Positions 1-7,334 of a stretch of DNA of 7,657 nt are shown here, one piece after another (within the stretch, counting starts at the first letter, position 1; the number at the start of each line of letters is the position of its first letter). The DNA lies in assembly GCF_018531475.1 (NCBI RefSeq), contig NZ_JAHDTG010000146.1, positions 1-7,657 of the forward strand, given 5' to 3'. The notes below the pieces were generated by a model. It worked only from the letters and a program-made list of their open reading frames with translations. It had not been told where the DNA came from and searched no databases. This DNA is from Pseudonocardia mahuensis. GTDB taxonomy: Bacteria; Actinomycetota; Actinomycetes; Mycobacteriales; Pseudonocardiaceae. The position numbers and the translations under genes were made by a program.

Positions 1-1857
1 GTCGATCCGCAGCCCGAAGTCGTAGAGCCAGCAGCGGCGCCCGTCCGGCCGGACGATCTCGTAGGGCCGCTCGTCGAGCACCTCGACGCCCAGGCTCTGC
101 AGCACCGGCAGCACCGCGGTGAGCGTGACCGGGGCGTCGGCCAGGTACAGGGTGAAGCGGCGCTCGGAATCGTGTCCCCCGCCGGCTCCGGGCACCGAGT
201 ACAGCCGGACGTCGAAGCCGCCGGGCTCCAGTGCCAGCAACCGTCGCAGGTCCTCGACCGCCTGGACCGGGGCCACGACCGCCTTGTACGACTCGGGGAT
301 GCCGGCCAGCAGGTCAGGGCCGGCCTCACCCCCGAACTCGGCCGCGAGCCGGTCGTCCCAGGTCCGGACCGCCTCGGTCAGCTCGTCCTGCAGTGCGGCG
401 ACGTCCACCGAGGGGAGGCCGGCCTCCCGCACGGCGGGGTCGAGGTGCACGGTGAAGTGCACGAGAGCGAGGCTGGCCTCGGTGACCCGCGCGGTGTAGT
501 CGACCTCCCGGCCGCCGAGCCGGTCACGCAGGACGTCGGCCATCGCCAGCCGCGTCGACGTCGTGTAGCGGTCCCGGGGCAGGTAGACCAGGCAGGACAT
601 GAACCGCCGGTACGGGTCCGGGCGCAGGAAGACCCGCACCGCGCGGCGTCCGGCCAGCGCCAGCACACCGACCGCCGTGTCGTGCAGGGTCTGCTCGCTC
701 GCGCCGAACAGTTCGTCGCGGGGCAGCCCCGAGATGACCTCGAGCATCTGCTGGCCGGAGTAGGACTCCAGCGGGAAGCCGGCCCGATGGATCGCGGCGC
801 GCACCCGGCGGGCGACCAGCGGGATGTCGAGCACGTTCTCGTACTGCGCGGCGACGGTCAGCATGCCCAGGAAGCGGTGCTCACCGGTCGTGCGTCCCTC
901 GGCGTCGAGGGTCCGGACACCCACGTAGTACGGGTGCACCGGGCGCAGCACCCGGCTCGGCACGCTGGACCGGGTGAAGATCAGCTGCTCGTGGGCGGCG
1001 GCGCCCTCGGCCTTCGGGGCGAAGGTGCGGGTGGCCAGGGTGTCGCGACGCAGCACCCCCAGGCCCGACGCGAGCTCGGGGTGCAGCTCACGCGCGTCAC
1101 CCGCCACGCCGTTGCGGTCCGGACCGAATCTGTCCCCATCGGACAGCGTGTAGTGCCGGTAGCCCAGGAACGTGAAGTTGCCGTCGGCGAGCCAGCGCAG
1201 TAGTTCGGCGACGTCCGCCGGCTCCGAGGTGGCGACCGTGGGGGCGCCGGCGGGCGACTCGTCAGCCGGCCCCGTCGCAGCGACCGCGGGAGTAGCGGCG
1301 AGCAGTTCGTCGGCCACGTCGCGGGCGCGCCGAACCATGCGCTCGCCGTCCTCGACCACCTCGCGCACGTCCTGCAGCACCCGCCGCACCTCATGCTCCA
1401 GCGCCTCGGCCCGGCCGTCCACCGGCGCGAGATCGAGATGGATCCACGACTCGGCGAGCGCACCGGACGGCGGGTCGGCCGGATCCACGTCCGCGAGGAC
1501 CTCCAGCAGCTCCCCGGTCACGGTGCGACGCACGACGACGATGGGGTGCACGAGCCGGCGGACGTCCCCTTCGACCCGGCCGATGCCCGCCAGCACCGAC
1601 TCCACGAGGTAGGGCATGTCGTCGGTGACGATCTCGACGACGGTGCCGTCCTCCTGCGGCATCACCCGGATCAGTGGCTGCCCTGCGACGCGACGGGCCG
1701 CCAGCTGCCGGTGCGACCGGGCCACCTCCCCGAGCGCCACGAGCGAGTCCCCGGCCAGTCGGTCCGACTCGGGGGTCTGCCGCGCATACACCCGCTGCAG
1801 CCGGTCGAACTCGGGCTCCGCATCGAGCGAGCCACTCTGCTCACGGGTGCGACTCAT
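1..1857 (-). CDS. gdh: NAD-specific glutamate dehydrogenase (large, ~180 kDa class), N-terminal 619 residues; 3' end outside window
   Basis: The enzyme converts L-glutamate and NAD+ to 2-oxoglutarate, ammonium and NADH in the cytoplasm, linking amino-acid breakdown to the TCA cycle. An open frame runs from ATG 1857 through base 1 without a stop and gives 619 codons. Family members are around 1,600 residues, so the catalytic dehydrogenase domain is not visible; what is seen is the N-terminal regulatory part with ACT-like segments. Recognisable family blocks are TDDMPYLVESV (79-89), NFTFLGYRHY (227-236), HPYYVGVR (308-315), EHRFLGMLTVAAQYENV (326-342), SYSGQQMLEVISGLPRDELF (365-384) and FLRPDPYRRFMSCLVYLPRD (410-429). 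An Ala/Pro/Thr-rich stretch at about 186-214 looks like a variable loop. The start is supported by GGAG 9 nt upstream. In mycobacteria this enzyme is inhibited by the FHA protein GarA; whether that holds here cannot be seen. Family assignment is very secure. Confidence 0.96.
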   Translation of the reverse strand, partial: MSRTREQSGSLDAEPEFDRLQRVYARQTPESDRLAGDSLVALGEVARSHRQLAARRVAGQPLIRVMPQEDGTVVEIVTDDMPYLVESVLAGIGRVEGDVRRLVHPIVVVRRTVTGELLEVLADVDPADPPSGALAESWIHLDLAPVDGRAEALEHEVRRVLQDVREVVEDGERMVRRARDVADELLAATPAVAATGPADESPAGAPTVATSEPADVAELLRWLADGNFTFLGYRHYTLSDGDRFGPDRNGVAGDARELHPELASGLGVLRRDTLATRTFAPKAEGAAAHEQLIFTRSSVPSRVLRPVHPYYVGVRTLDAEGRTTGEHRFLGMLTVAAQYENVLDIPLVARRVRAAIHRAGFPLESYSGQQMLEVISGLPRDELFGASEQTLHDTAVGVLALAGRRAVRVFLRPDPYRRFMSCLVYLPRDRYTTSTRLAMADVLRDRLGGREVDYTARVTEASLALVHFTVHLDPAVREAGLPSVDVAALQDELTEAVRTWDDRLAAEFGGEAGPDLLAGIPESYKAVVAPVQAVEDLRRLLALEPGGFDVRLYSVPGAGGGHDSERRFTLYLADAPVTLTAVLPVLQSLGVEVLDERPYEIVRPDGRRCWLYDFGLRID

Positions 1858-1866
1858 CAGGCGGAA

Positions 1867-1870
1867 CTCC
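1867..1870 (-). promoter_or_regulatory. Ribosome binding site of gdh
   Basis: On the minus strand GGAG lies 9 nt upstream of the ATG at 1857. It supports that start codon over in-frame alternatives. Confidence 0.6.
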
Positions 1871-1896
1871 ACTACGACAGATGGCGGGCATCACTC

Positions 1897-1902
1897 ACCC
1901 TA
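1897..1902 (-). promoter_or_regulatory. Candidate -10 element for gdh
   Basis: The 88-bp gap between the upstream gene and gdh contains TAGGGT on the minus strand, which fits the actinobacterial TAnnnT -10 pattern. Transcription would start near 1890 and leave a leader of about 33 nt that includes the GGAG site. No convincing -35 hexamer is seen at the usual spacing. It would let gdh be transcribed separately from the upstream gene. This is a motif match only. Confidence 0.3.
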
Positions 1903-1945
1903 GACCCGAAGCCGATCGCGCCGGACGAGCTCCGCAGCCCCGGCG

Positions 1946-4867
1946 TCAGATCCCGCGGTAGGCGGCCAGCGCGCCGGCGAGGAGGTCGGCGAGCCCCATG
2001 TCGGACGACTCCATGTCGACATCCGCCCGTGCCGGGTCCGCGTCGACCCGCGCCCGGGCCGGCTGCTCGGCGTCGTCTGCTCGGCGATGGCGCCGACCCC
2101 CGCTGCCCGGCCGCACCTCCGCCCCGCCCGGACGAAAAGGGCGACGCCCCCCGGCCGCGTGGCGGGAGCCACCGGACGTGTCCTCGGTGGTGAGGCCATC
2201 GGTGGCGCCGCCCCAACCGGAGGCCTGTGGCTGCGCCGTCGGTTGCGGTTGCTGTTGCGCTGTCAGCTGCGGCTGCACCGTCGACCGCGAATGCACCGTC
2301 GACTGCGGTGGCGACCTGTCGCCGAAGCCGGCGGACGACGACTGAAGGTCACGCATGTCGGTCGACGGGCCGAGTTCGTGCAGGATCTGCGCGCCCGCCG
2401 TCCCGTCGACGTCGTGGACGGTGGCCCGCAGCCGCATCCCGACGGTGTCGGTGCCGACCGGCAGGCCGTCCGCGAGCCCACCCATGATCCGGTGCACCCA
2501 CGCAGCGGCGGCGCCCCGATCCATCCCGGGCAGGACGATGGTGACGGTGGCGGGCCCTTCGTCCCGCAACCGGGCGCCGGAAGGGAGATCACCCCCCAGC
2601 CGCCGGGAGACCCGTCGCATCGCGGTCGCCGCTGTCGCGCCGGTGATCCGCCGGTCCCCGGCCGCGAGGTCGAGCGCTACGACGGAACCCGCGGTGGCCG
2701 GGTCCACGGCGGTCGTGTCGGTCGTGGTGGTCTCGGCGGCGCGATGCTCGACCGGGGTCACGGGCTCTGCCGAGGCGGACGGGGTGGGGCGACCCCAGAC
2801 GCGATCCAGCTCGGCGATCGCGGAGGCGAGCCAGTCGGTGGCCTCCTGAGCCAGTGCTGATCCGGTGGCCCCGGACGCACCGTCCTCGGCTGCGGGATCG
2901 CAATCACCGGACACCGGCCCGGCGCGATGGTCGGCAGGCTCGGACCGCCCGCTCCGGCTGCCAGCGACGGGCAGGCCGGCACGGTGGGCGCCGACCGGCC
3001 GGTCCCCACGGTGGTCACCGACCGACCGGTCCCCGCGGTGACCGCCGACCGACAGGTCGCCACGGCCGGAGGGTGGGTCGGCGCGGTGATCGGCGGTAGG
3101 TGACATGGCCCGGCCCTCGGTTGCCCAGGCCCCCGCCGGTCGTGCCGCGGGGGACGACCCTGATCCGTTCGACGCCGCCGGGGCCCCAGAGGCGGCGGCC
3201 CAGCCGGAGGAGGCGGGATCCGCCTGCATCGCACCGTCCCATGTTTCACCGGACCAGGAGCCGGAGCTCCGGAACTCATCGAACAGCGCGTCGCCCAGCG
3301 GGGAACCGGCCAACACGAGGCCGGGATCGGCCGACGGACCGGGGTCCGCAGAGGGACCGTCGCCGCGGGTCGGCGTCAGGGGCTCGCCACGGCCCCGGTC
3401 GCCGGCCCCGGAAGCCGATCCGGGGGCGTTGGGCGGGGCCGGGGTGAGCTGATCGGAGGCCACTCCCGAGCGGCTCCCGGTCGTCTCCCACGCCGCGGGT
3501 CCGGCGGCCACCCCCGACCGGACGGCCACGTCCTCGTCCAGGCGGCTGCCTCGTGTCGGCTCTTCCGCGACGAACGACACGGGCGGCCGGGGCTCGACGC
3601 CGGCTGCGCTGCGGCGCCTGGTGAGCTCGGTGTCCTCGCGAGATCCAGCGAGCGTTGCCTCGTGGAGGTGCAGGCCGAACTCGTCCGGGAGGGCGGCCGG
3701 CTCCGGCTCAGCGGCCAGTGCTGTGGGAACCGGGGCGGTGCGCCGAGCCGGCTGAGCATCCCGCCCGCCGTCACCCCACGCCGTGAAGGCGGGAATGTCC
3801 TCGACGCCCAATCGCTGGGCCAGCGCGCGGAAGCGGGCCGCCCGATCCCGGTCGAGCCGCTCGGCCACCACCCCGAGACGCATCGTGTCGAGCGCGGTGT
3901 CGAGCTGCCCGTTGGACTCGTGCAACTCGGCCAGCGCCGCACGGCAGGCCGCCTCGAGGCTCGGTGTGTCCGCGGCCGCGGCGTCGGCGGCCGCCTGGGC
4001 CAGCGCCTGGGCGGTCTCGGAGGTCTGTTCCGAGTGCGCCGTCACACGGCCGACGGTGAGCCGCAGCTGGGCGACCTGCCTCGTCACGACAGCCGGCTGA
4101 GCAAGCCGGGACCGCAATGCCGTTGCAGCACTGCGTGCCTCGTCGGGACGCCGGTCGTCCAGCAGCGCGCCGATCCACTGGCTCGCCAGGGCGGCCGTCA
4201 GGTGATCGGACGCCGTCGACGCCTCCGGCGTGGCCGGACTCCACCCGAGGAGAGCCAGGCCGTGCAGCGCGCGGTCGATCGCTCGGTCCGCACGCCCTCG
4301 GCCCCGCTCGACCGCAGCCGCCAGCAACGCAGCGGTCGCACCGGGCTGCGGGTCGGCCAGCTCATCCGCCGCGACCTCGGCGGCCTGCACTAGATCGTCG
4401 AGGCACTCGGCCGCGTCGGCGAGGGCACAGCGGACGAGCACCCCGATCGCGTCGAGGCGCAGATCCGCCGGAGCCCCCGGGCTCTCCAGCAGCGGCACCA
4501 GCAGCTTCCGAGACATCGCCGCATCACCCGAGTCCTGGGCGACTCCGGCCAGCTCAACCCGCAGCCGAGCCCCTGCCGCGGTGGACAGCGGCTCCCACCA
4601 GGGCGAACCGTCCCATCGCAGCAGGCCGTCCAGCACACCCGCCGCGATGTCCCGGGCATCACCCGTCACCGCGCGCCCGTGAACGAGCCACCCGGCCGAG
4701 CCGAGCCAGAGCTCGTTGTCGCCGGCGGCCTCGGCGAGCCCCAGGACGTGCTCCGCGATCTGCGCCGTCAGGTCGGGGCGGGACCACCGCAGCACTGCAG
4801 CGGTCTCCAGGATCGCCGCCTCGCTCCGGTGGCTTCCTGCGGTGGTCCCCATGCCCGACGGCGTCAC
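1946..4867 (-). CDS. Large multidomain protein of unassigned function: TPR-like N-terminus, disordered repeat linker, degenerate GGDEF-like domain
   Basis: I do not recognise a named gene. Read from GTG 4867 the protein has 973 residues. Residues 12-362 are Ala/Leu-rich and helical, with TPR-like spacing best seen around 308-357, suggesting protein binding. Residues about 364-670 are Gly/Pro/Ser/Asp-rich and look disordered; three 9-residue repeats lie at 603-629. Residues about 727-832 follow the order of a GGDEF fold: strand VVALDL with Asp733, a helix, a strand-turn-strand with GPATV (771-775) where GGDEF would be, then VLPG and another helix. The substitutions predict no cyclase activity. 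A Q/P-rich linker and an amphipathic end (957-973, finishing AYRGI) follow. No signal peptide or membrane segment is seen, so it is probably cytoplasmic. It sits 80 bp after ettA and 88 bp before gdh. Start choice is uncertain: GTG 4891 adds 8 residues, ATG 4852 removes 5. That the gene is real is likely; the domain calls are inference. Confidence 0.8.
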   Translation of the reverse strand: MTPSGMGTTAGSHRSEAAILETAAVLRWSRPDLTAQIAEHVLGLAEAAGDNELWLGSAGWLVHGRAVTGDARDIAAGVLDGLLRWDGSPWWEPLSTAAGARLRVELAGVAQDSGDAAMSRKLLVPLLESPGAPADLRLDAIGVLVRCALADAAECLDDLVQAAEVAADELADPQPGATAALLAAAVERGRGRADRAIDRALHGLALLGWSPATPEASTASDHLTAALASQWIGALLDDRRPDEARSAATALRSRLAQPAVVTRQVAQLRLTVGRVTAHSEQTSETAQALAQAAADAAAADTPSLEAACRAALAELHESNGQLDTALDTMRLGVVAERLDRDRAARFRALAQRLGVEDIPAFTAWGDGGRDAQPARRTAPVPTALAAEPEPAALPDEFGLHLHEATLAGSREDTELTRRRSAAGVEPRPPVSFVAEEPTRGSRLDEDVAVRSGVAAGPAAWETTGSRSGVASDQLTPAPPNAPGSASGAGDRGRGEPLTPTRGDGPSADPGPSADPGLVLAGSPLGDALFDEFRSSGSWSGETWDGAMQADPASSGWAAASGAPAASNGSGSSPAARPAGAWATEGRAMSPTADHRADPPSGRGDLSVGGHRGDRSVGDHRGDRPVGAHRAGLPVAGSRSGRSEPADHRAGPVSGDCDPAAEDGASGATGSALAQEATDWLASAIAELDRVWGRPTPSASAEPVTPVEHRAAETTTTDTTAVDPATAGSVVALDLAAGDRRITGATAATAMRRVSRRLGGDLPSGARLRDEGPATVTIVLPGMDRGAAAAWVHRIMGGLADGLPVGTDTVGMRLRATVHDVDGTAGAQILHELGPSTDMRDLQSSSAGFGDRSPPQSTVHSRSTVQPQLTAQQQPQPTAQPQASGWGGATDGLTTEDTSGGSRHAAGGRRPFRPGGAEVRPGSGGRRHRRADDAEQPARARVDADPARADVDMESSDMGLADLLAGALAAYRGI
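2981..3061 (-). repeat. 27-bp minisatellite, three in-frame copies
   Basis: Three adjacent, slightly diverged 27-nt units encode GDLSVGGHR, GDRSVGDHR and GDRPVGAHR (residues 603-629 of the large unassigned protein). More worn copies containing HRA are visible on both sides. Because 27 is a multiple of three, gain or loss of a unit changes linker length without a frameshift. Confidence 0.85.
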
Positions 4868-4871
4868 GCAG

Positions 4872-4877
4872 CCTCCC
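4872..4877 (-). promoter_or_regulatory. Ribosome binding site deciding the start of the large unassigned gene
   Basis: GGGAGG on the minus strand lies 4 nt upstream of a GTG at 4867 and 19 nt upstream of the first ATG at 4852. The longer GTG start at 4891 has no purine-rich site before it. The spacing favours GTG 4867, though 4 nt is on the short side. Confidence 0.45.
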
Positions 4878-4947
4878 GCAGCAACCGGCACCCCGGGATG
4901 AAACCGGCACGCCCAACGAAGATCACCGCCGTGACGCGGGATCGCTC

Positions 4948-6624
4948 TCAGTCACGGGTGAGCTTACGGTGCGTCACACGGTGCGGACGCGCCGCCTCCG
5001 CACCCATCCGCTCGATCTTGTTCTTCTCGTAGGCCTCGAAGTTGCCCTCGAACCAGAACCACGCCGCCGGGTTCTCCTCGGTGCCCTCCCACGCCAGGAT
5101 GTGAGTGACAACCCGGTCCAGGAACCACCGGTCGTGCGAGATGACCACGGCGCAGCCGGGGAACTGCTCCAGGGCGTTCTCCAGCGAGCCCAGCGTCTCG
5201 ATGTCGAGGTCGTTGGTCGGCTCGTCCAGCAGGATCAGGTTGCCACCCTGCTTGAGGGTCAGTGCGAGGTTGAGCCGGTTGCGCTCACCCCCGGACAGGA
5301 CCCCGGCAGGCTTCTGCTGGTCCGGGCCCTTGAAGCCGAACGCCGCCACGTAGGCCCGGGACGGCATCTCGACCTGGCCGACCTTCATGTGGTCCAGCCC
5401 GTCCGAGACAACCTCGAAGACCGTCTTCTTCGGGTCGATGCCGGCCCGGTTCTGGTCGACGTACGACAGCTTGACCGTCTCACCGACCTTCACCGATCCG
5501 GAGTCGGGGTGCTCCAGGCCGACGATCGTCTTGAACAGGGTCGTCTTACCGACGCCGTTCGGCCCGATCACACCCACGATGCCGTTGCGCGGCAACGTGA
5601 ACGACAGATCCTTGATCAGCTGCCGTCCCTCGAAGCCCTTGTCCAGGTGCTCGACCTCGACGACGACATTGCCCAGCCGGGGGCCCGGCGGGATCTGGAT
5701 CTCCTCGAAGTCCAGCTTGCGGTGCCGATCGGCCTCGGTCGCCATCTCCTCGTAGCGCTCGAGGCGGGACTTGCTCTTCGCCTGCCGGGCCTTGGGGTTC
5801 GAGCGAACCCATGCGAGCTCGTCGGCGAGCCGCTTCTGCAGCTTGGCGTCCTTCTTGCCCTGAACCGCGAGCCGCTCGGCCTTCTTCTCCAGGTAGGTCG
5901 AGTAGTTGCCCTCGTAGGGGTGGGTCCGGCCACGGTCGAGCTCGAGGATCCACTGCGCCACGTTGTCCAGGAAGTACCGGTCGTGGGTCACGGCCAGTAC
6001 AGCGCCGGGGTAGCTGGCCAGGTACTGCTCCAGCCACAGCACGCTCTCGGCGTCGAGGTGGTTGGTCGGCTCGTCCAGAAGTAGCAGGTCGGGCTTGGAG
6101 AGCAGCAACTTGCACAGGGCCACCCGGCGCCGCTCACCGCCGGAGAGGTTCGTGACCGGCAGGTCGGACGGGGGGCACCGCAGTGCGTCCATCGCCTGCT
6201 CGAGCTGAGAGTCCAGGTCCCACGCGTCGGCGTGGTCGAGGTCCTCCTGCAGCCGGCCCATCTCCTCCATCAGCTCGTCGGAGTAGTCGGTCGCCATCTG
6301 CTCGGCGATCGCGTTGTACCGGTCGAGCTTGGCCTTGATCTCGCCGACGCCTTCCTCCACGTTGCCGAGGACCGTCTTCTCCTCGTTCAGCGGCGGCTCC
6401 TGCTGCAGGATCCCGACCGTCGCACCAGGTGCAAGGAACGCCTCACCGTTGTTCGGCTGGTCCAGTCCCGCCATGATCTTCAGCACGCTGGACTTACCGG
6501 CGCCGTTGGGCCCGACCACGCCGATCTTCGCCCCGGGAAAGAAGCTGATCGATGCGTTGTCGAGAATGACCTTGTCGCCGTGCGCCTTGCGCACGTTCTT
6601 CATGGTGTAGATGAACTCCGCCAC
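4948..6624 (-). CDS. ettA: Energy-dependent translational throttle protein EttA (ABC-F ATPase)
   Basis: EttA is a soluble ABC-F ATPase that binds the ribosomal E site and, as known from E. coli, gates entry into the elongation cycle according to ATP/ADP ratio. The 558-residue protein has two ATPase domains. Domain 1 has GPNGAGKS (38-45), LSGGERRR (160-167), LLLLDEPTNHLD (180-191) and switch His214. Domain 2 has GPNGVGKTT (354-362), LSGGERNR (443-450), LILLDEPTNDLD (463-474) and His497. The arm insertion at about 90-140 and the basic linker that contacts P-site tRNA (about 241-320, rich in K/R/E) are both present, and there are no transmembrane segments. All key residues are intact. The start is taken at GTG 6624 because the family begins with AEFIYTMKNVRKAHGDK; the frame stays open 44 codons further upstream but that part overlaps ssb and is unlike EttA. 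No clear Shine-Dalgarno precedes the GTG. The gene starts 25 bp after ssb. Confidence 0.97.
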   Translation of the reverse strand: MAEFIYTMKNVRKAHGDKVILDNASISFFPGAKIGVVGPNGAGKSSVLKIMAGLDQPNNGEAFLAPGATVGILQQEPPLNEEKTVLGNVEEGVGEIKAKLDRYNAIAEQMATDYSDELMEEMGRLQEDLDHADAWDLDSQLEQAMDALRCPPSDLPVTNLSGGERRRVALCKLLLSKPDLLLLDEPTNHLDAESVLWLEQYLASYPGAVLAVTHDRYFLDNVAQWILELDRGRTHPYEGNYSTYLEKKAERLAVQGKKDAKLQKRLADELAWVRSNPKARQAKSKSRLERYEEMATEADRHRKLDFEEIQIPPGPRLGNVVVEVEHLDKGFEGRQLIKDLSFTLPRNGIVGVIGPNGVGKTTLFKTIVGLEHPDSGSVKVGETVKLSYVDQNRAGIDPKKTVFEVVSDGLDHMKVGQVEMPSRAYVAAFGFKGPDQQKPAGVLSGGERNRLNLALTLKQGGNLILLDEPTNDLDIETLGSLENALEQFPGCAVVISHDRWFLDRVVTHILAWEGTEENPAAWFWFEGNFEAYEKNKIERMGAEAARPHRVTHRKLTRD

Positions 6625-6631
6625 GACATCA

Positions 6632-6637
6632 ATGGTA
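6632..6637 (-). promoter_or_regulatory. Candidate -10 element for a leaderless ettA transcript
   Basis: TACCAT on the minus strand fits TAnnnT and ends exactly 7 nt before the GTG of ettA, so a transcript starting at the usual distance would begin at the start codon. A weak -35-like TCGAGC sits 16 nt further upstream. The absence of a ribosome binding site is consistent with this reading. Motif evidence only. Confidence 0.4.
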
Positions 6638-6649
6638 GTTGCGATCCGC

Positions 6650-7234
6650 TCATGCTCGACCGCCCGGTAGCACGCCCACCAGATGTGCCGCCCCCTCCGG
6701 CCCACCATCGGGGTGCAGGTCCGCGGCATCCCTGCCATCCCTGCCATCCCTGCCATCGCCGAGCATGACTGGCCCGCCGTCCTCGCCCAGCACCGCGACC
6801 GGGCCGAGGCCGGCGTCGTCCGCAGTGCCCTCCCCGTCGCCCTCCCCGCCCACGTCGGGCCTGAGCGCGGCCTCGCGCCTGCTGCGAGTGAGCGCGGCGG
6901 TGCACCAGGTCAGGTCCGGCCCGACCGCGTACGCCTCCAATGACACGTCCGTGCGGGTCTGGCCGTCCTTCTCGTACTCGCGGGTGTACAGCCGCCCGTA
7001 GACCATCACCGGATCGCCCTTCACGAAGGACGCAGCGACGTTCTGCCCGAGCCTGCGCCAGCAGGTGACCGAGACGTACGAGGTCTCACCCGCCACCCAG
7101 GTGCCGGTGCTCTTGTCATAGCGCCGCTCATTGCTCGCTACCCGGAAGCTCGCGAGCTCCGTGCCGTCCGTCAACCGACGGCGTCGAATGTCGCCCACGA
7201 TGTTGCCGACGACGGTTGCGTAGATCTCGTTCAT
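6650..7234 (-). CDS. ssb: Single-stranded DNA-binding protein, SsbB-type paralogue
   Basis: The protein binds single-stranded DNA through an OB fold, usually as a tetramer. The 194-residue product has the fold at about 1-113: an opening MNEIYATVVGN strand, FRVASNERRYD (30-40), YVSVTCWRRLGQNVA (53-67), GDPVMVYGRLYTREYE (73-88) and a closing EAYAVGPDL. The VASN/RR and VGPDL pattern resembles the mycobacterial SsbB-like protein encoded beside ettA rather than the main replicative SSB. The tail (114-194) is rich in Gly, Asp and Glu, contains three DGR units (160-168) and ends LPGGRA; it lacks the acidic DDxPF tip that recruits repair and replication partners in canonical SSBs. ATG 7234 is chosen because GAGGAGG lies 5 nt upstream; an in-frame ATG at 7258 would place that site inside the gene. 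It is the first gene after the rRNA operon and ends 25 bp before ettA. Confidence 0.92.
   Translation of the reverse strand: MNEIYATVVGNIVGDIRRRRLTDGTELASFRVASNERRYDKSTGTWVAGETSYVSVTCWRRLGQNVAASFVKGDPVMVYGRLYTREYEKDGQTRTDVSLEAYAVGPDLTWCTAALTRSRREAALRPDVGGEGDGEGTADDAGLGPVAVLGEDGGPVMLGDGRDGRDGRDAADLHPDGGPEGAAHLVGVLPGGRA
6731..6757 (-). repeat. Three tandem 9-bp units within the ssb tail
   Basis: GATGGCAGG is repeated three times without change and encodes Asp-Gly-Arg x3 at residues 160-168 of the SSB. A degenerate fourth unit follows. The identity of the copies at DNA level suggests recent slippage. Confidence 0.9.
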
Positions 7235-7239
7235 CACTG

Positions 7240-7246
7240 CCTCCTC
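7240..7246 (-). promoter_or_regulatory. Strong ribosome binding site of ssb
   Basis: GAGGAGG on the minus strand lies 5 nt before ATG 7234. It fixes the ssb start and excludes the longer reading from 7258. Confidence 0.85.
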
Positions 7247-7314
7247 GTCTTTCGCCATGCTGACGAGTTCAGCCTTCCGAGCTGGGCGACGAAGGAACAG
7301 GGCACCGCGATTTC

Positions 7315-7323
7315 TGTGGATGC
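7315..7323 (-). promoter_or_regulatory. Weak second DnaA-box-like site
   Basis: GCATCCACA on the minus strand differs from TTATCCACA at the first two positions. It is in the same orientation as the stronger box, 20 nt away, and 81 bp upstream of ssb. Confidence 0.25.
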
Positions 7324-7334
7324 GCGGTCATCGT

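Noticed and set aside
172..1203. 343-codon plus-strand open frame
   Set aside because: Antisense to the NAD-GDH frame, which is rich in family-specific blocks; no domain is recognisable in this reading.
2087..2860. 257-codon plus-strand open frame
   Set aside because: Antisense to the linker and GGDEF-like part of the large gene; Arg/Gly/Pro-rich low complexity typical of a shadow frame.
4883..4910. Two copies of GTGCCGGTT on the minus strand just upstream of the large gene
   Set aside because: A 9-bp direct repeat 19 nt apart in GC-rich DNA is weak. It has no dyad and no known operator match.
4923..4934. Small dyad TCAC-GGCG-GTGA just after the ettA stop
   Set aside because: A 4-bp stem with no T run is too weak to be called a terminator.
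4117..6084. 655-codon plus-strand open frame
   Set aside because: It is antisense to most of ettA and part of the large gene. Its composition is the usual by-product of high-GC codons on the opposite strand, and the sense frames carry clear motifs.
6625..6756. 44-residue N-terminal extension of EttA
   Set aside because: It reads the ssb tail repeats in another frame (repeated Met-Ala-Gly), has no family similarity, and the family start aligns with GTG 6624.
7235..7258. Earlier ATG start for ssb at 7258
   Set aside because: The GAGGAGG ribosome binding site would lie inside the gene, and SSB family proteins begin near MNE at 7234.
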